Positions 1-5,256 of a stretch of DNA of 5,334 nt are shown here, piece after piece (position 1 is the first letter of the stretch; each line of letters starts with the position of its first letter). Source of the DNA: Haloferacaceae archaeon PL-Br10_E2g29. GTDB lineage: Archaea > Halobacteriota > Halobacteria > Halobacteriales > Haloferacaceae. Below the pieces are notes generated by a model. The model saw only the letters and a list, made by a program, of their open reading frames with translations. It ran no database searches and was not told the DNA's origin. The DNA is taken from positions 1 to 5,334 of the forward strand of contig LKMS01000122.1 in NCBI GenBank assembly GCA_001563965.1, given 5' to 3'. Made by a program: the position numbers and the translations under genes.

Positions 1-626
1 CCGATCACGTCGGTTGCTTTCGTGCCGCCGATCACCATGGTGACCTGCCCATCGAACTCCTTGGTCGCAATTGCGGTGTTGGCCTCGTACTCCGACTGCA
101 TCACGCGGCCCGCAAACGCGGGCAAAACGAGCGGAAAGCCGACCAGCGACGCGTGTTTGCGGTGTGCCGCGGAGTAGGCGTCGTTGATGTAGGCGTCGAA
201 ATGCGACGCGAGCGTCCGGACGAACTCGGTTTTGGCTTTCACCGCGGGATCGGCCTCGGGCAACTCGTCGTCGCTCATGCGAGTGTTGTCGAGCAACAAC
301 ACCTCGCCGGCTTCGAGCGCGTCAATGGCGGCGAGCGCATCCGCGCCGTAGATGTCGTCGACGAACCCCACGTCGCGGTCGATGTACGAGGCGAGAATGT
401 CGGCGTGCTGATCGAGCGAGACGAAGTCGTCGTCACCGGGGCGACCCTGATGGGCCATGAGGACGACGCGGTGGCCCGCCTCGGCGAGTTCTTTGACCGT
501 TTTGGCGTGGCGCTCGAACCGGCGGTTGTCCTGGACGGTGCCGTCTTCAACGGGTGAGTTGAGGTCGAGGCGAACGAGCACGCGTTGGTCGGGGTCGAGG
601 TCGTCGATGGTGTTGAACGAGGTCAT
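1..626 (-). CDS. pgk: Phosphoglycerate kinase, 5' part (C-terminus beyond left edge)
   Basis: Catalyses the reversible transfer of phosphate between 1,3-bisphosphoglycerate and ADP (3-phosphoglycerate + ATP) in the cytoplasm, in glycolysis and gluconeogenesis. The 208 visible codons cover the N-terminal substrate-binding domain and the start of the C-terminal nucleotide domain; the family is about 400 residues, so roughly half is missing. Visible family blocks: VLVRLDLNSP (16-25, the VRxDxNxP signature), DNRRFERH (33-40), LMAHQGRPG (56-64), LLLDNTRM (110-117, usually LLENTRM), INDAYSAAHRKHAS (147-160) and GGTK (200-203), which begins the nucleotide domain. The MAHQGRPG and NTRM forms are archaeal rather than bacterial. 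The ATG at 626 starts directly before a well-conserved N-terminus. It follows gap on the same strand after 91 nt, a gap-pgk order known in haloarchaea. Co-transcription or its own weak promoter are both possible. The identification is secure; only the 3' end is unknown. Confidence 0.96.
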   Translation of the reverse strand, partial: MTSFNTIDDLDPDQRVLVRLDLNSPVEDGTVQDNRRFERHAKTVKELAEAGHRVVLMAHQGRPGDDDFVSLDQHADILASYIDRDVGFVDDIYGADALAAIDALEAGEVLLLDNTRMSDDELPEADPAVKAKTEFVRTLASHFDAYINDAYSAAHRKHASLVGFPLVLPAFAGRVMQSEYEANTAIATKEFDGQVTMVIGGTKATDVI

Positions 627-644
627 GGGTGTCAATTGGGGTAC

Positions 645-656
645 GAGTGAAAAAGT
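645..656 (-). promoter_or_regulatory. Possible weak TATA-like element before pgk
   Basis: On the minus strand the run CACTTTTTCAC is centred about 26 nt before the pgk ATG, the spacing expected for a leaderless haloarchaeal transcript. It is a T-run rather than a good TTTAWA-type box, so pgk may instead depend mainly on read-through from gap. The plus-strand view also shows two copies of AGTGA (646-650 and 654-658). Confidence 0.3.
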
Positions 657-717
657 GATTGGGTCTGGTGCGGTCGAAAGAGAGTCGGAAGCGGTCAGCT
701 CGGTCGGGTCGGCCCGC

Positions 718-1770
718 TCAGGCTTCGTCGATGATGAGCGCAGCCGTGTCGATCATGCGGTTCGAGAAGCCGTACTCGTTGTCGTACCAGGTGAGGATTT
801 TCACGAGGCCGCCGTCGCCGATGACGTTCGTCGAGTTGAGATCGGCGTACGACGAAAACGGGAGGCCGATGATGTCGCTGGAGACGACCTCGTCATCGGT
901 GTAGCCGAGGACGCCGGCGAGTGGACCGCTGTCGGCCGCTGCGCGGAACGCGTCGTTGACGTCGTCGGCCGTCACGTCGGCCTCGAGGTCGACGACGAGT
1001 TCGGTCAGCGACCCGTTCGGAATCGGGACACGGATCGCCATCCCGTCGATTTTGCCCTCCAGCTGGGGAAGGATTTCGGTCGTTGCCTGTGCGGCACCCG
1101 TCGAAGTGGGCACGATGTTTTCGGCGGCCGCGCGGCCACGGCGCTGTTTGGCCTTCGGCGCGTCGATCAGCGTCTGGCTGCCCGTGTAGGCGTGAACAGT
1201 CGTCAGCGTCGCCGAGTTGATTTCGAACTCCTCGTCGAGAATCTGGGCGACGGGCGTGACGCTGTTGGTCGTACAGGAGGCGTTCGAGACGATGTCCTCG
1301 CCGTCGTACTCGTCGTGGTTAACACCGTAGACGAGGGTTTTGACCGGCTTTTCACCCTTGGGTGGGGCCGAAATGATGACCTTGTCAGCACCGGCTTCGA
1401 GGTGCTGGGCGGCGTCGTCTTTCGTCCGGAAGATGCCGGTGCATTCGAGCGCGACGTCGACATCGAGTTCGCCCCACGGCAGTTCGGTCGGGCTCTGGAT
1501 GTTGAACAACGGCACCGACGTGCCGCCGATGGTGAGTTCGTCGCCATCGAGTTCGAGGCCGTCGAGACGGCCCATGATGGTGTCGTACTTACAGAGGTAC
1601 CGCATGTCCTCGAAGTCCATCACATCGTTGATGCCGGCGAGTTCGACGCGTGGGTTGTCGAAAATCGCGCGGAACGTACTCCGGCCGATCCGACCGAACC
1701 CGTTGAGGCCGACTCGGATGACCTCGCTTTCGTCGACGTCGTCTGCCGCATCCAAATAGGATTTACTCAT
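718..1770 (-). CDS. gap: Glyceraldehyde-3-phosphate dehydrogenase (bacterial-type, phosphorylating)
   Basis: Oxidises glyceraldehyde-3-phosphate to 1,3-bisphosphoglycerate with NAD(P), or the reverse in gluconeogenesis; cytoplasmic, normally a homotetramer. It has 350 residues. The Rossmann motif NGFGRIGR is at 23-30 and the cofactor-strand Asp is D49 in INDVMD. The catalytic Cys is C166 in SNASCTTNS, with catalytic His H193 in TTVHAYTGS. PTSTGAA is at 221-227 and the C-terminal WYDNEYGFSNRM block is intact. It is the bacterial-like enzyme, not the classic archaeal class II GAPDH. The N-terminus is about 15 residues longer than in bacteria and rich in Asp/Glu; the ATG at 1770 is kept because a TATA-like box lies about 28 nt upstream. 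Haloferax volcanii has two such enzymes, one glycolytic and one gluconeogenic; which this is cannot be decided by eye. The position equivalent to Leu187 of NAD-specific enzymes appears to be Ala (A204, before P205), leaving cofactor choice open. pgk follows 91 nt downstream. Confidence 0.96.
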   Translation of the reverse strand: MSKSYLDAADDVDESEVIRVGLNGFGRIGRSTFRAIFDNPRVELAGINDVMDFEDMRYLCKYDTIMGRLDGLELDGDELTIGGTSVPLFNIQSPTELPWGELDVDVALECTGIFRTKDDAAQHLEAGADKVIISAPPKGEKPVKTLVYGVNHDEYDGEDIVSNASCTTNSVTPVAQILDEEFEINSATLTTVHAYTGSQTLIDAPKAKQRRGRAAAENIVPTSTGAAQATTEILPQLEGKIDGMAIRVPIPNGSLTELVVDLEADVTADDVNDAFRAAADSGPLAGVLGYTDDEVVSSDIIGLPFSSYADLNSTNVIGDGGLVKILTWYDNEYGFSNRMIDTAALIIDEA

Positions 1771-1791
1771 ACCCGAATGAGAAGTCTACAA

Positions 1792-1801
1792 CTACTTAAA
1801 A
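1792..1801 (-). promoter_or_regulatory. TATA box of gap
   Basis: The minus-strand sequence TTTTAAGTAG is centred about 28 nt before the gap ATG at 1770. This is the standard distance from an archaeal TATA box to the transcription start, so the transcript probably begins at or a few nt before the ATG. There is no Shine-Dalgarno in the short space left. Confidence 0.65.
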
Positions 1802-1825
1802 CAGCCCGAAGTGCCGCCATGACAT

Positions 1826-1841
1826 TCCCAATCAATTGGGA
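1826..1841. promoter_or_regulatory. Inverted repeat, candidate operator between gap and hsp20
   Basis: Perfect inverted repeat with 7-bp arms and a 2-bp centre: TCCCAAT-CA-ATTGGGA. It lies about 25 nt upstream of the gap TATA box, a position used by archaeal activators, and about 70 nt before the hsp20 TATA box. A related half-site, TCAATTGGG, occurs just before pgk (632-640). The arms are too short and A/T-rich at the centre to act as a strong RNA hairpin, so a dimeric protein binding site is the more likely reading. The binding protein is unknown; sugar-metabolism regulators of haloarchaea such as TrmB or GfcR are candidates by context only. The sequence does not match the TrmB consensus TACT-N7-8-GAGTA as I know it. 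Confidence 0.45.
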
Positions 1842-1908
1842 GAAATGACGTGGTGTGTCCGAAACGCAGCGGGTGATGTACGCGGTGGAGATCGCATTCA
1901 GCAGGGAC

Positions 1909-1920
1909 AGAAACCTTTTG
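1909..1920 (+). promoter_or_regulatory. BRE/TATA-like promoter of hsp20
   Basis: The sequence AGAAACCTTTTG combines a purine-rich BRE-like GAAAC with a CTTTT box of the common haloarchaeal form. It is centred about 30 nt before the ATG at 1946, so it implies a leaderless or nearly leaderless mRNA and supports the ATG over upstream TTG/CTG codons. Confidence 0.55.
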
Positions 1921-1945
1921 CCCGGCGCTTGCGTACGGGTTGCTG

Positions 1946-2311
1946 ATGAGACGAAACGATGGCGATGATCCGTTTGGCGACATTTTTGACGAAATCGAGC
2001 GCATGATGCAGGGCATGACCGCCGCGGATGACGCCGGCTTCGCCTCCGAAACACACATCGATGTCTACGAGGAGGGCGAGACGGTTCGACTCGTCGCCGA
2101 CCTGCCGGGCGTCAACAAAACCGAACTCGGCCTCCAGTGTGATGGCACGACCCTCACGATCAGCGCGGCGAGCGATCACCGCGAGTACGACGAACGGGTT
2201 CGACTGCCGGTGACCGTCGACGAACACTCCGCGACGGCAACGTTCAACAACGGCGTCCTCCACGTCACGTTCGACCGCGCAGACGAGTCGGCCGCCATCG
2301 ACGTCGAGTAA
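1946..2311 (+). CDS. Small heat-shock protein, Hsp20/alpha-crystallin family
   Basis: An ATP-independent holdase that binds unfolding proteins, normally as an oligomer in the cytoplasm. At 121 residues it is at the short end of the family. A short acidic N-terminal arm with DPFGDIFDEIERMM (8-21) precedes the alpha-crystallin domain (about 35-110). The domain shows IDVYEEGETVRLVADLPGV (38-56), where a strand is followed by the DLPGV turn; LTISA (70-74); RLPVTVDE (86-93); and the signature A-x-x-x-N-G-V-L (98-105). The C-terminal IDV (118-120) fits the I-x-I/V anchor used in oligomer assembly. The ATG at 1946 is chosen because a TATA-like element lies about 30 nt before it and because the N-terminus matches the family. 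It is divergent from gap and converges on the ATP-grasp gene with only 24 nt between stop codons. Heat or stress control is known for the family but not shown by a recognised motif here. Confidence 0.92.
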   Translation: MRRNDGDDPFGDIFDEIERMMQGMTAADDAGFASETHIDVYEEGETVRLVADLPGVNKTELGLQCDGTTLTISAASDHREYDERVRLPVTVDEHSATATFNNGVLHVTFDRADESAAIDVE

Positions 2312-2335
2312 CGAGTCGCGCCCACACCGTTTCGC

Positions 2336-3241
2336 TCACCCTCCGTTTTTCGACGACGTCCGCCCTCGCTCGGCCGTCTCATGAATCAGCCCTGCGAGTC
2401 GATCGTAGAAATCCGGTTCGTACTTTGTCGCCGCATCGATCGTCGGCCGCGCGTTCGTCTCGTTGACGACGAGCCGGTCGTCGGTTTCGAGCAGATCGAC
2501 GCCGAGATACGGAATGTCGAGCACGGCCGCCGTTCGTTCGGCGAGTCGCTGGTGGCGGTCGGGCAGGTCGACGCCGGTCGCGGTGGCTCCGCGGTGGACG
2601 TTGTGTTTCCACCGCCCCTCGCCGAGCGAGTCGGGCAGCCGCCGTTCGACCGCGCCAACGCAGTCGCCGTCGATCACCATCGCTCGATAGTCGCGCGCGT
2701 CGGGCAGATACTCCTGGATGAGATACGATTTGTCGCCGGTCGCCCGGAAATCGTGCACCAGATTCAGATAGTCGACGAGGCCCAGCAACGAGTCGAGGTC
2801 GGCGGCTTTGGCGACGCCAATGCCCCGGGTCGTCGAGTTGGGTTTGACGACGACCGGGAAGGAAAACTCGGAGACTGCGTCGACGACGACCGACTCACCA
2901 ACGGGGTTCGAGATCATCACCGTCCGTGGCACGGCAACTCCCGCCGCGTCAAGTGCGGCGATCACGCCGGCCTTATTTCGCGATGACAGCACCGCCTCGC
3001 GGTCATTGACCCACGGAATGTCGAGACGGGCGTCGAGGGCTGCACCCTCCATGAGTCGGCCGGGATAGACGAAGCCGACGTCGAAGTTAGCCGAGAGGGC
3101 AGCATCAGCGGGATCCACATCGGTGAGTCGAATCGCGCGTTTTTTCACCTGCACATGGGTGACCTCGATGTCGCGGTCGGCGAAGGGTTCGCGTACACGA
3201 TCAAAGGTTTCAGCCCGTGTCGTCATCGCCAGCCGGAGCAT
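2336..3241 (-). CDS. RimK/LysX-like ATP-grasp ligase
   Basis: ATP-dependent carboxylate-amine ligase fold that makes an acyl-phosphate and joins it to an amine; the substrates here are unknown. From the ATG at 3241 it has 301 residues, normal for RimK-type enzymes. The N-terminal domain (about 1-80) ends in PWVNDREAVLSSRNK (76-90), the usual point where substrate and ATP domains join. VVVKPNSTTRGIGVAKA (130-146) is the ATP-binding strand and glycine-rich loop; LIQEYLPDARDYRAMVI (174-190) is the nucleotide-binding block. RWKHNVHRGA (210-219) is typical of RimK/LysX/CofF-like ligases. The Mg ligands are D249 (GVDLLE) and E261/N263 (VNETNARP). A TATA-like element about 28 nt before 3241 supports this start; in-frame upstream codons to 3334 give an Arg-rich tail overlapping L10e and are rejected. 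ATG 3226 is an alternative. It lies 47 nt behind L10e. Glutamate ligation to a protein, coenzyme F420 or pterin, or a lysine/arginine-type role are all possible. Confidence 0.88.
   Translation of the reverse strand: MLRLAMTTRAETFDRVREPFADRDIEVTHVQVKKRAIRLTDVDPADAALSANFDVGFVYPGRLMEGAALDARLDIPWVNDREAVLSSRNKAGVIAALDAAGVAVPRTVMISNPVGESVVVDAVSEFSFPVVVKPNSTTRGIGVAKAADLDSLLGLVDYLNLVHDFRATGDKSYLIQEYLPDARDYRAMVIDGDCVGAVERRLPDSLGEGRWKHNVHRGATATGVDLPDRHQRLAERTAAVLDIPYLGVDLLETDDRLVVNETNARPTIDAATKYEPDFYDRLAGLIHETAERGRTSSKNGG
2344..2350 (+). terminator. Possible T-run terminator of hsp20
   Basis: A GTTTTTC run lies about 35 nt after the hsp20 stop, inside the last codons of the opposing ATP-grasp gene. 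Archaeal termination can use short T-runs without a hairpin, and no better signal exists in the 24-nt gap between the genes. Five Ts is a weak signal. Confidence 0.3.
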
Positions 3242-3263
3242 ACGCTGGCGGTCGGGTGGAGAG

Positions 3264-3274
3264 GTGAAAAGTGG
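3264..3274 (-). promoter_or_regulatory. TATA-like element before the ATP-grasp gene
   Basis: The minus-strand CCACTTTTCAC lies between the L10e stop and the ATP-grasp ATG, centred about 28 nt before 3241. It suggests the ligase can be transcribed on its own as a leaderless mRNA. The same T-run could serve as a weak terminator for L10e. Confidence 0.45.
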
Positions 3275-3288
3275 TCGGTCTCGGTCGC

Positions 3289-3819
3289 TCAGGCGACGAG
3301 TTCTTTCTCGCCGCGTTCGACGACGATGCGGCACGGCGGCGAGATTTTGTTGTACGCACGCCGGAAGGCTTCTTTGACGACGGGTGCTTGGTCGACGTCG
3401 CAGTAGGCGGTGAAAATCGGTTCGTCAGCACCCATTCGGGCGGCGGTGCCGACGATTTTGCCGAACGACTGGCGCATCCCGTCGGAAACACGGTCCGCAC
3501 CCGCGCCAGTTGCCTGTTTGTTCTCGCGGAGAATCTGGTGGGGGAACTTGCGAAGCTGCATCTTGTAGTTGCCCTCACCGAGCGTTTTCAGCAGATGACG
3601 GTTGGCCGACAGTCGCGAGGATTCGAGCGAGCCGTGGCGGATTTGGACGGCTTCCTCGGTGACGAGGCTGATTTTGACGGGGTAGTCGTCGGGGTCGGCC
3701 TGGAGGTCGCCCATGCTGTGCTGTGCGACCTTCGACTGCGGGATGCCGGTGATATACTCACGTCGGGTGTACGAGGGCTTGTCGATATCCCTGTACATCG
3801 AGGCTGGTTTTTCTCCCAT
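3289..3819 (-). CDS. rpl10e: 50S ribosomal protein L10e (uL16 family)
   Basis: Archaeal counterpart of bacterial L16, bound to 23S rRNA near the A-site and peptidyl-transferase region. At 176 residues it has the usual archaeal length. Diagnostic blocks are KPASMYRDIDKPSYTRREYI (4-23), RHGSLESSRLSANRHL (61-76), YKMQLRKFPHQILRENKQAT (85-104) with the following GAGADRVSDGM (105-115), and KEAFRRAYNKISPPCRIVVE near the C-terminus. The loop around 100-110 is the part that reaches toward bound tRNA. The ATG at 3819 fits the family N-terminus; M8 is an unlikely alternative. In the usual TGIPGSK segment the Gly appears as Gln here (Q28), judged from memory of the Haloarcula protein. It lies in one direction between nucS (99 nt upstream) and the ATP-grasp gene (47 nt downstream), apart from the large ribosomal operons, as is common for L10e in archaea. 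The identification is secure. Confidence 0.97.
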   Translation of the reverse strand: MGEKPASMYRDIDKPSYTRREYITGIPQSKVAQHSMGDLQADPDDYPVKISLVTEEAVQIRHGSLESSRLSANRHLLKTLGEGNYKMQLRKFPHQILRENKQATGAGADRVSDGMRQSFGKIVGTAARMGADEPIFTAYCDVDQAPVVKEAFRRAYNKISPPCRIVVERGEKELVA

Positions 3820-3850
3820 GGTTACTTATCCGGTCGAACGCCGCTTGCCC

Positions 3851-3860
3851 GAATAAAGCC
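3851..3860 (-). promoter_or_regulatory. TATA box of the L10e gene
   Basis: The minus-strand GGCTTTATTC is centred about 36 nt before the L10e ATG. This predicts a start near 3829 and a leader of roughly 10 nt, unlike the leaderless neighbours. No Shine-Dalgarno-like GGAGG is seen in that leader. Confidence 0.5.
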
Positions 3861-3879
3861 TTCGATGAAAGTCCGCGTA

Positions 3880-3921
3880 TTACCGCCTGTGAGCCAGTCA
3901 CACGGCCGAATTCGGCGGTTA
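3880..3921. repeat. Nested inverted repeats behind nucS
   Basis: Three dyad elements overlap in about 40 nt. The outer arms are ACCGCC (3882-3887) and GGCGGT (3914-3919); the inner pair is TGTGA-GCCAG-TCACA (3888-3902); and there is a perfect 12-bp palindrome GCCGAATTCGGC (3905-3916). The segment spans the nucS stop codon and lies upstream of the L10e TATA box. It could fold at the 3' end of nucS mRNA or bind a regulator of L10e. No T-run follows closely, so it is not a standard terminator. The outer arm and the palindrome overlap and cannot pair at the same time. Confidence 0.4.
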
Positions 3922-4737
3922 CTCGCGTTCGTCGGCCCGAGCCGGCGGTTCGGCCGCCACCGAGCGACCGCCAGTCGACGTGGGTTCATCGGCGGAGTCG
4001 ACCACGTCAGCCGCCGGCGACGACGGCGGCTCGACGGAGACGAACGCCAATCCTGCCTCGTCAAGCAGCGCCGCCGCCCGGTCAGTCACCGAGGGCGCGA
4101 CCAGAACACCGCGAACAACCGCTCGGTCGCCGACTTCCCGCGCGATGGCGTCGACGTAGCGCTGGAGTTGGCTGACGGCACTCGGCCCGACGCGACGACG
4201 TTTCAGCTCGACCACGACCGGCGTCCCCGAGTCGTCGCGGCCAAACAGGTCAATTGGGCCGGCGTCGGTGGGCCGTTCGGTCGCCAGCGGTTCGAATCCC
4301 TGGGTGATCGCATCGGGATTGTCGATGAGGAACGTGCGGAGGTCGGCCTCGCTGCCGGTCACCGAAAGCTGTCGACGACCGCTCACCGAGAGTGCCGAGA
4401 GCTGTTCGACCGCGTCGAACCGGATGTCGAGCGTTTCGTCGGGTGACGACCGGACGCTCCGAACGCGAAGCTGTCCGTCACGAACTGCCGCGTGATGCTG
4501 TGAACCGGGCGGTTGCCAGTTCACCGGCTGTTGGTTTTCGTCGGTGTGAACCAGCGCCGAGCCGTCGGGTTTGAGAATCACGAGGCGACGACCGAGTCCG
4601 AGCGTCGAGGCTGCCCGGCCGTCGTACTCGACCGTACAGCGGCCGAAAATGGTGATGAGATCGCCACGCTCGAAGGCGGCTTCGAGCTCCCACAGCGCCT
4701 CACGGTGGGCCGGCTGATGAATAGTCGTCACACTCAC
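3919..4737 (-). CDS. nucS: Mismatch-specific endonuclease NucS/EndoMS
   Basis: Cuts both DNA strands around certain mismatches and works with the sliding clamp; it underlies MutS/MutL-independent mismatch repair in many archaea and actinobacteria. It has 272 residues from GTG 4737. The N-terminal DNA-binding and dimerisation domain (about 15-120) contains GRCTVEYDGRAASTLG (32-47), KPDGSALVHTDE (56-67) and NWQPPG (73-78), where W74 and R41 match mismatch-contacting positions. The C-terminal RecB-like nuclease domain has D163 (PIDLFG), E177 and K179 (VVELKRRR), then Q190 and Y194 (QLQRY): a complete catalytic set. LVAPSVTDRA (212-221) is also typical. The tail (about 237-272) is Pro/Ala/Ser/acidic and lacks a recognisable PIP box. 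No in-frame ATG lies near; GTG 4737 is chosen because a TATA box is about 29 nt upstream, with GTG 4731 as alternative. It is divergent from the SRPBCC gene and upstream of L10e. The identification is secure. Confidence 0.95.
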   Translation of the reverse strand: MSVTTIHQPAHREALWELEAAFERGDLITIFGRCTVEYDGRAASTLGLGRRLVILKPDGSALVHTDENQQPVNWQPPGSQHHAAVRDGQLRVRSVRSSPDETLDIRFDAVEQLSALSVSGRRQLSVTGSEADLRTFLIDNPDAITQGFEPLATERPTDAGPIDLFGRDDSGTPVVVELKRRRVGPSAVSQLQRYVDAIAREVGDRAVVRGVLVAPSVTDRAAALLDEAGLAFVSVEPPSSPAADVVDSADEPTSTGGRSVAAEPPARADERE

Positions 4738-4760
4738 GATGGCGGCTACACGGCGGATGG

Positions 4761-4771
4761 ACAAAAATAGC
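4761..4771 (-). promoter_or_regulatory. TATA box of nucS
   Basis: The minus-strand GCTATTTTTGT is centred about 29 nt before GTG 4737 and about 35 nt before GTG 4731. The first distance is the one expected for a leaderless transcript and decides the start codon. It sits back to back with the promoter of the SRPBCC gene. Confidence 0.58.
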
Positions 4772-4787
4772 CGGACAGGCGACGCCC

Positions 4788-4800
4788 AAACCGATTTGAT
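4788..4800 (+). promoter_or_regulatory. TATA-like element of the SRPBCC gene
   Basis: AAACCGATTTGAT has a BRE-like AAACC followed by an AT-rich stretch centred about 26 nt before the ATG at 4822. The box is imperfect, but position and context fit a leaderless haloarchaeal promoter. Confidence 0.42.
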
Positions 4801-4821
4801 TGTGTCGGCCGTAGGTCGCCT

Positions 4822-5256
4822 ATGGTCCGCGTTGCCGACACGATCGAAATCGACGTCACAGCCGAGGCCGTGTTTCGGTTCCTCGATGACCCCGAAAGCC
4901 ACGCGACGATCACGCCAGCAATCGATCGAATCGAAAACGTCGAACCGCTCGACAACGGCGGCAAGCAACTCGACTACACCTACCGAATGGTCGGAATCCC
5001 TATCGACGGTCATCTCACGCAGACGGTGCACGAGCCGCCCAGTCGTCACGTCTTCGCACTCGAAAGCGGAATCGATGGCGAACTGGGATTCGATATCGAG
5101 TCGACCGAATCGGGCTGTCTGGTAACGTACCATGCGGAGTACGCGATTCCGGGCCGGCTGCTTTCGCGGGTCGTCGAGCCCGCGGTCCGTCGGTACAACG
5201 AACGACAGCTACAGACCACACTCGAGAATTTGAAGCGGGAAGTCGAAAACACGTAA
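4822..5256 (+). CDS. SRPBCC (START/polyketide-cyclase-like) family protein
   Basis: A small ligand-binding-fold protein of 144 residues, the normal size for one SRPBCC domain; the ligand and role are unknown. It starts with the usual strand ending in a Val/Ala-rich helix, RVADTIEIDVTAEAVFRFLD (3-22), then DPESHATITPAI (23-34), the conserved region where VF.F..DPE..A...P is typical. Alternating hydrophobic strands follow (about 48-58, 60-68, 75-81, 89-107), ending in a long amphipathic helix (about 112-143) that closes the cavity. No signal peptide, membrane segment or catalytic motif is seen, so it is cytoplasmic and may bind a lipid, isoprenoid or other hydrophobic compound. The ATG at 4822 fits both the family N-terminus and the TATA-like element upstream. 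It is divergent from nucS; nothing links the two functionally. Haloarchaea carry many paralogues of this family, so context gives little guidance. Confidence 0.82.
   Translation: MVRVADTIEIDVTAEAVFRFLDDPESHATITPAIDRIENVEPLDNGGKQLDYTYRMVGIPIDGHLTQTVHEPPSRHVFALESGIDGELGFDIESTESGCLVTYHAEYAIPGRLLSRVVEPAVRRYNERQLQTTLENLKREVENT

Noticed and set aside
1764..1783. A TrmB-like site (TACT...GAGAA) over the gap start
   Set aside because: The spacing is 11 nt instead of 7-8 and the second half is GAGAA rather than GAGTA. A 5-bp dyad CTCAT/ATGAG around it is too short to claim.
457..1848. A 463-codon open frame on the plus strand opposite gap and pgk
   Set aside because: It mirrors the genuine GAPDH and PGK genes; high G/C at third positions keeps antisense frames open. 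Its translation matches no family I know.
1845..1946. A 33-codon plus-strand frame ending in a TGATG overlap with the hsp20 start
   Set aside because: It contains the hsp20 TATA box, has no family resemblance and its codon use is not clearly haloarchaeal; the overlap is probably chance.
3242..3334. A 31-residue N-terminal extension of the ATP-grasp protein
   Set aside because: It is Arg-rich, overlaps the L10e 3' end and lies upstream of the TATA-like element; the family N-terminus begins at 3241.
3271..4446. A 391-codon open frame on the plus strand opposite L10e and nucS
   Set aside because: Both opposite-strand genes are unmistakable family members, and this frame runs across their intergenic promoter region.
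4738..5133. An upstream extension of the nucS frame to an ATG at 5133
   Set aside because: It would run through the divergent promoters and antisense to the SRPBCC gene; NucS homology starts near 4737.
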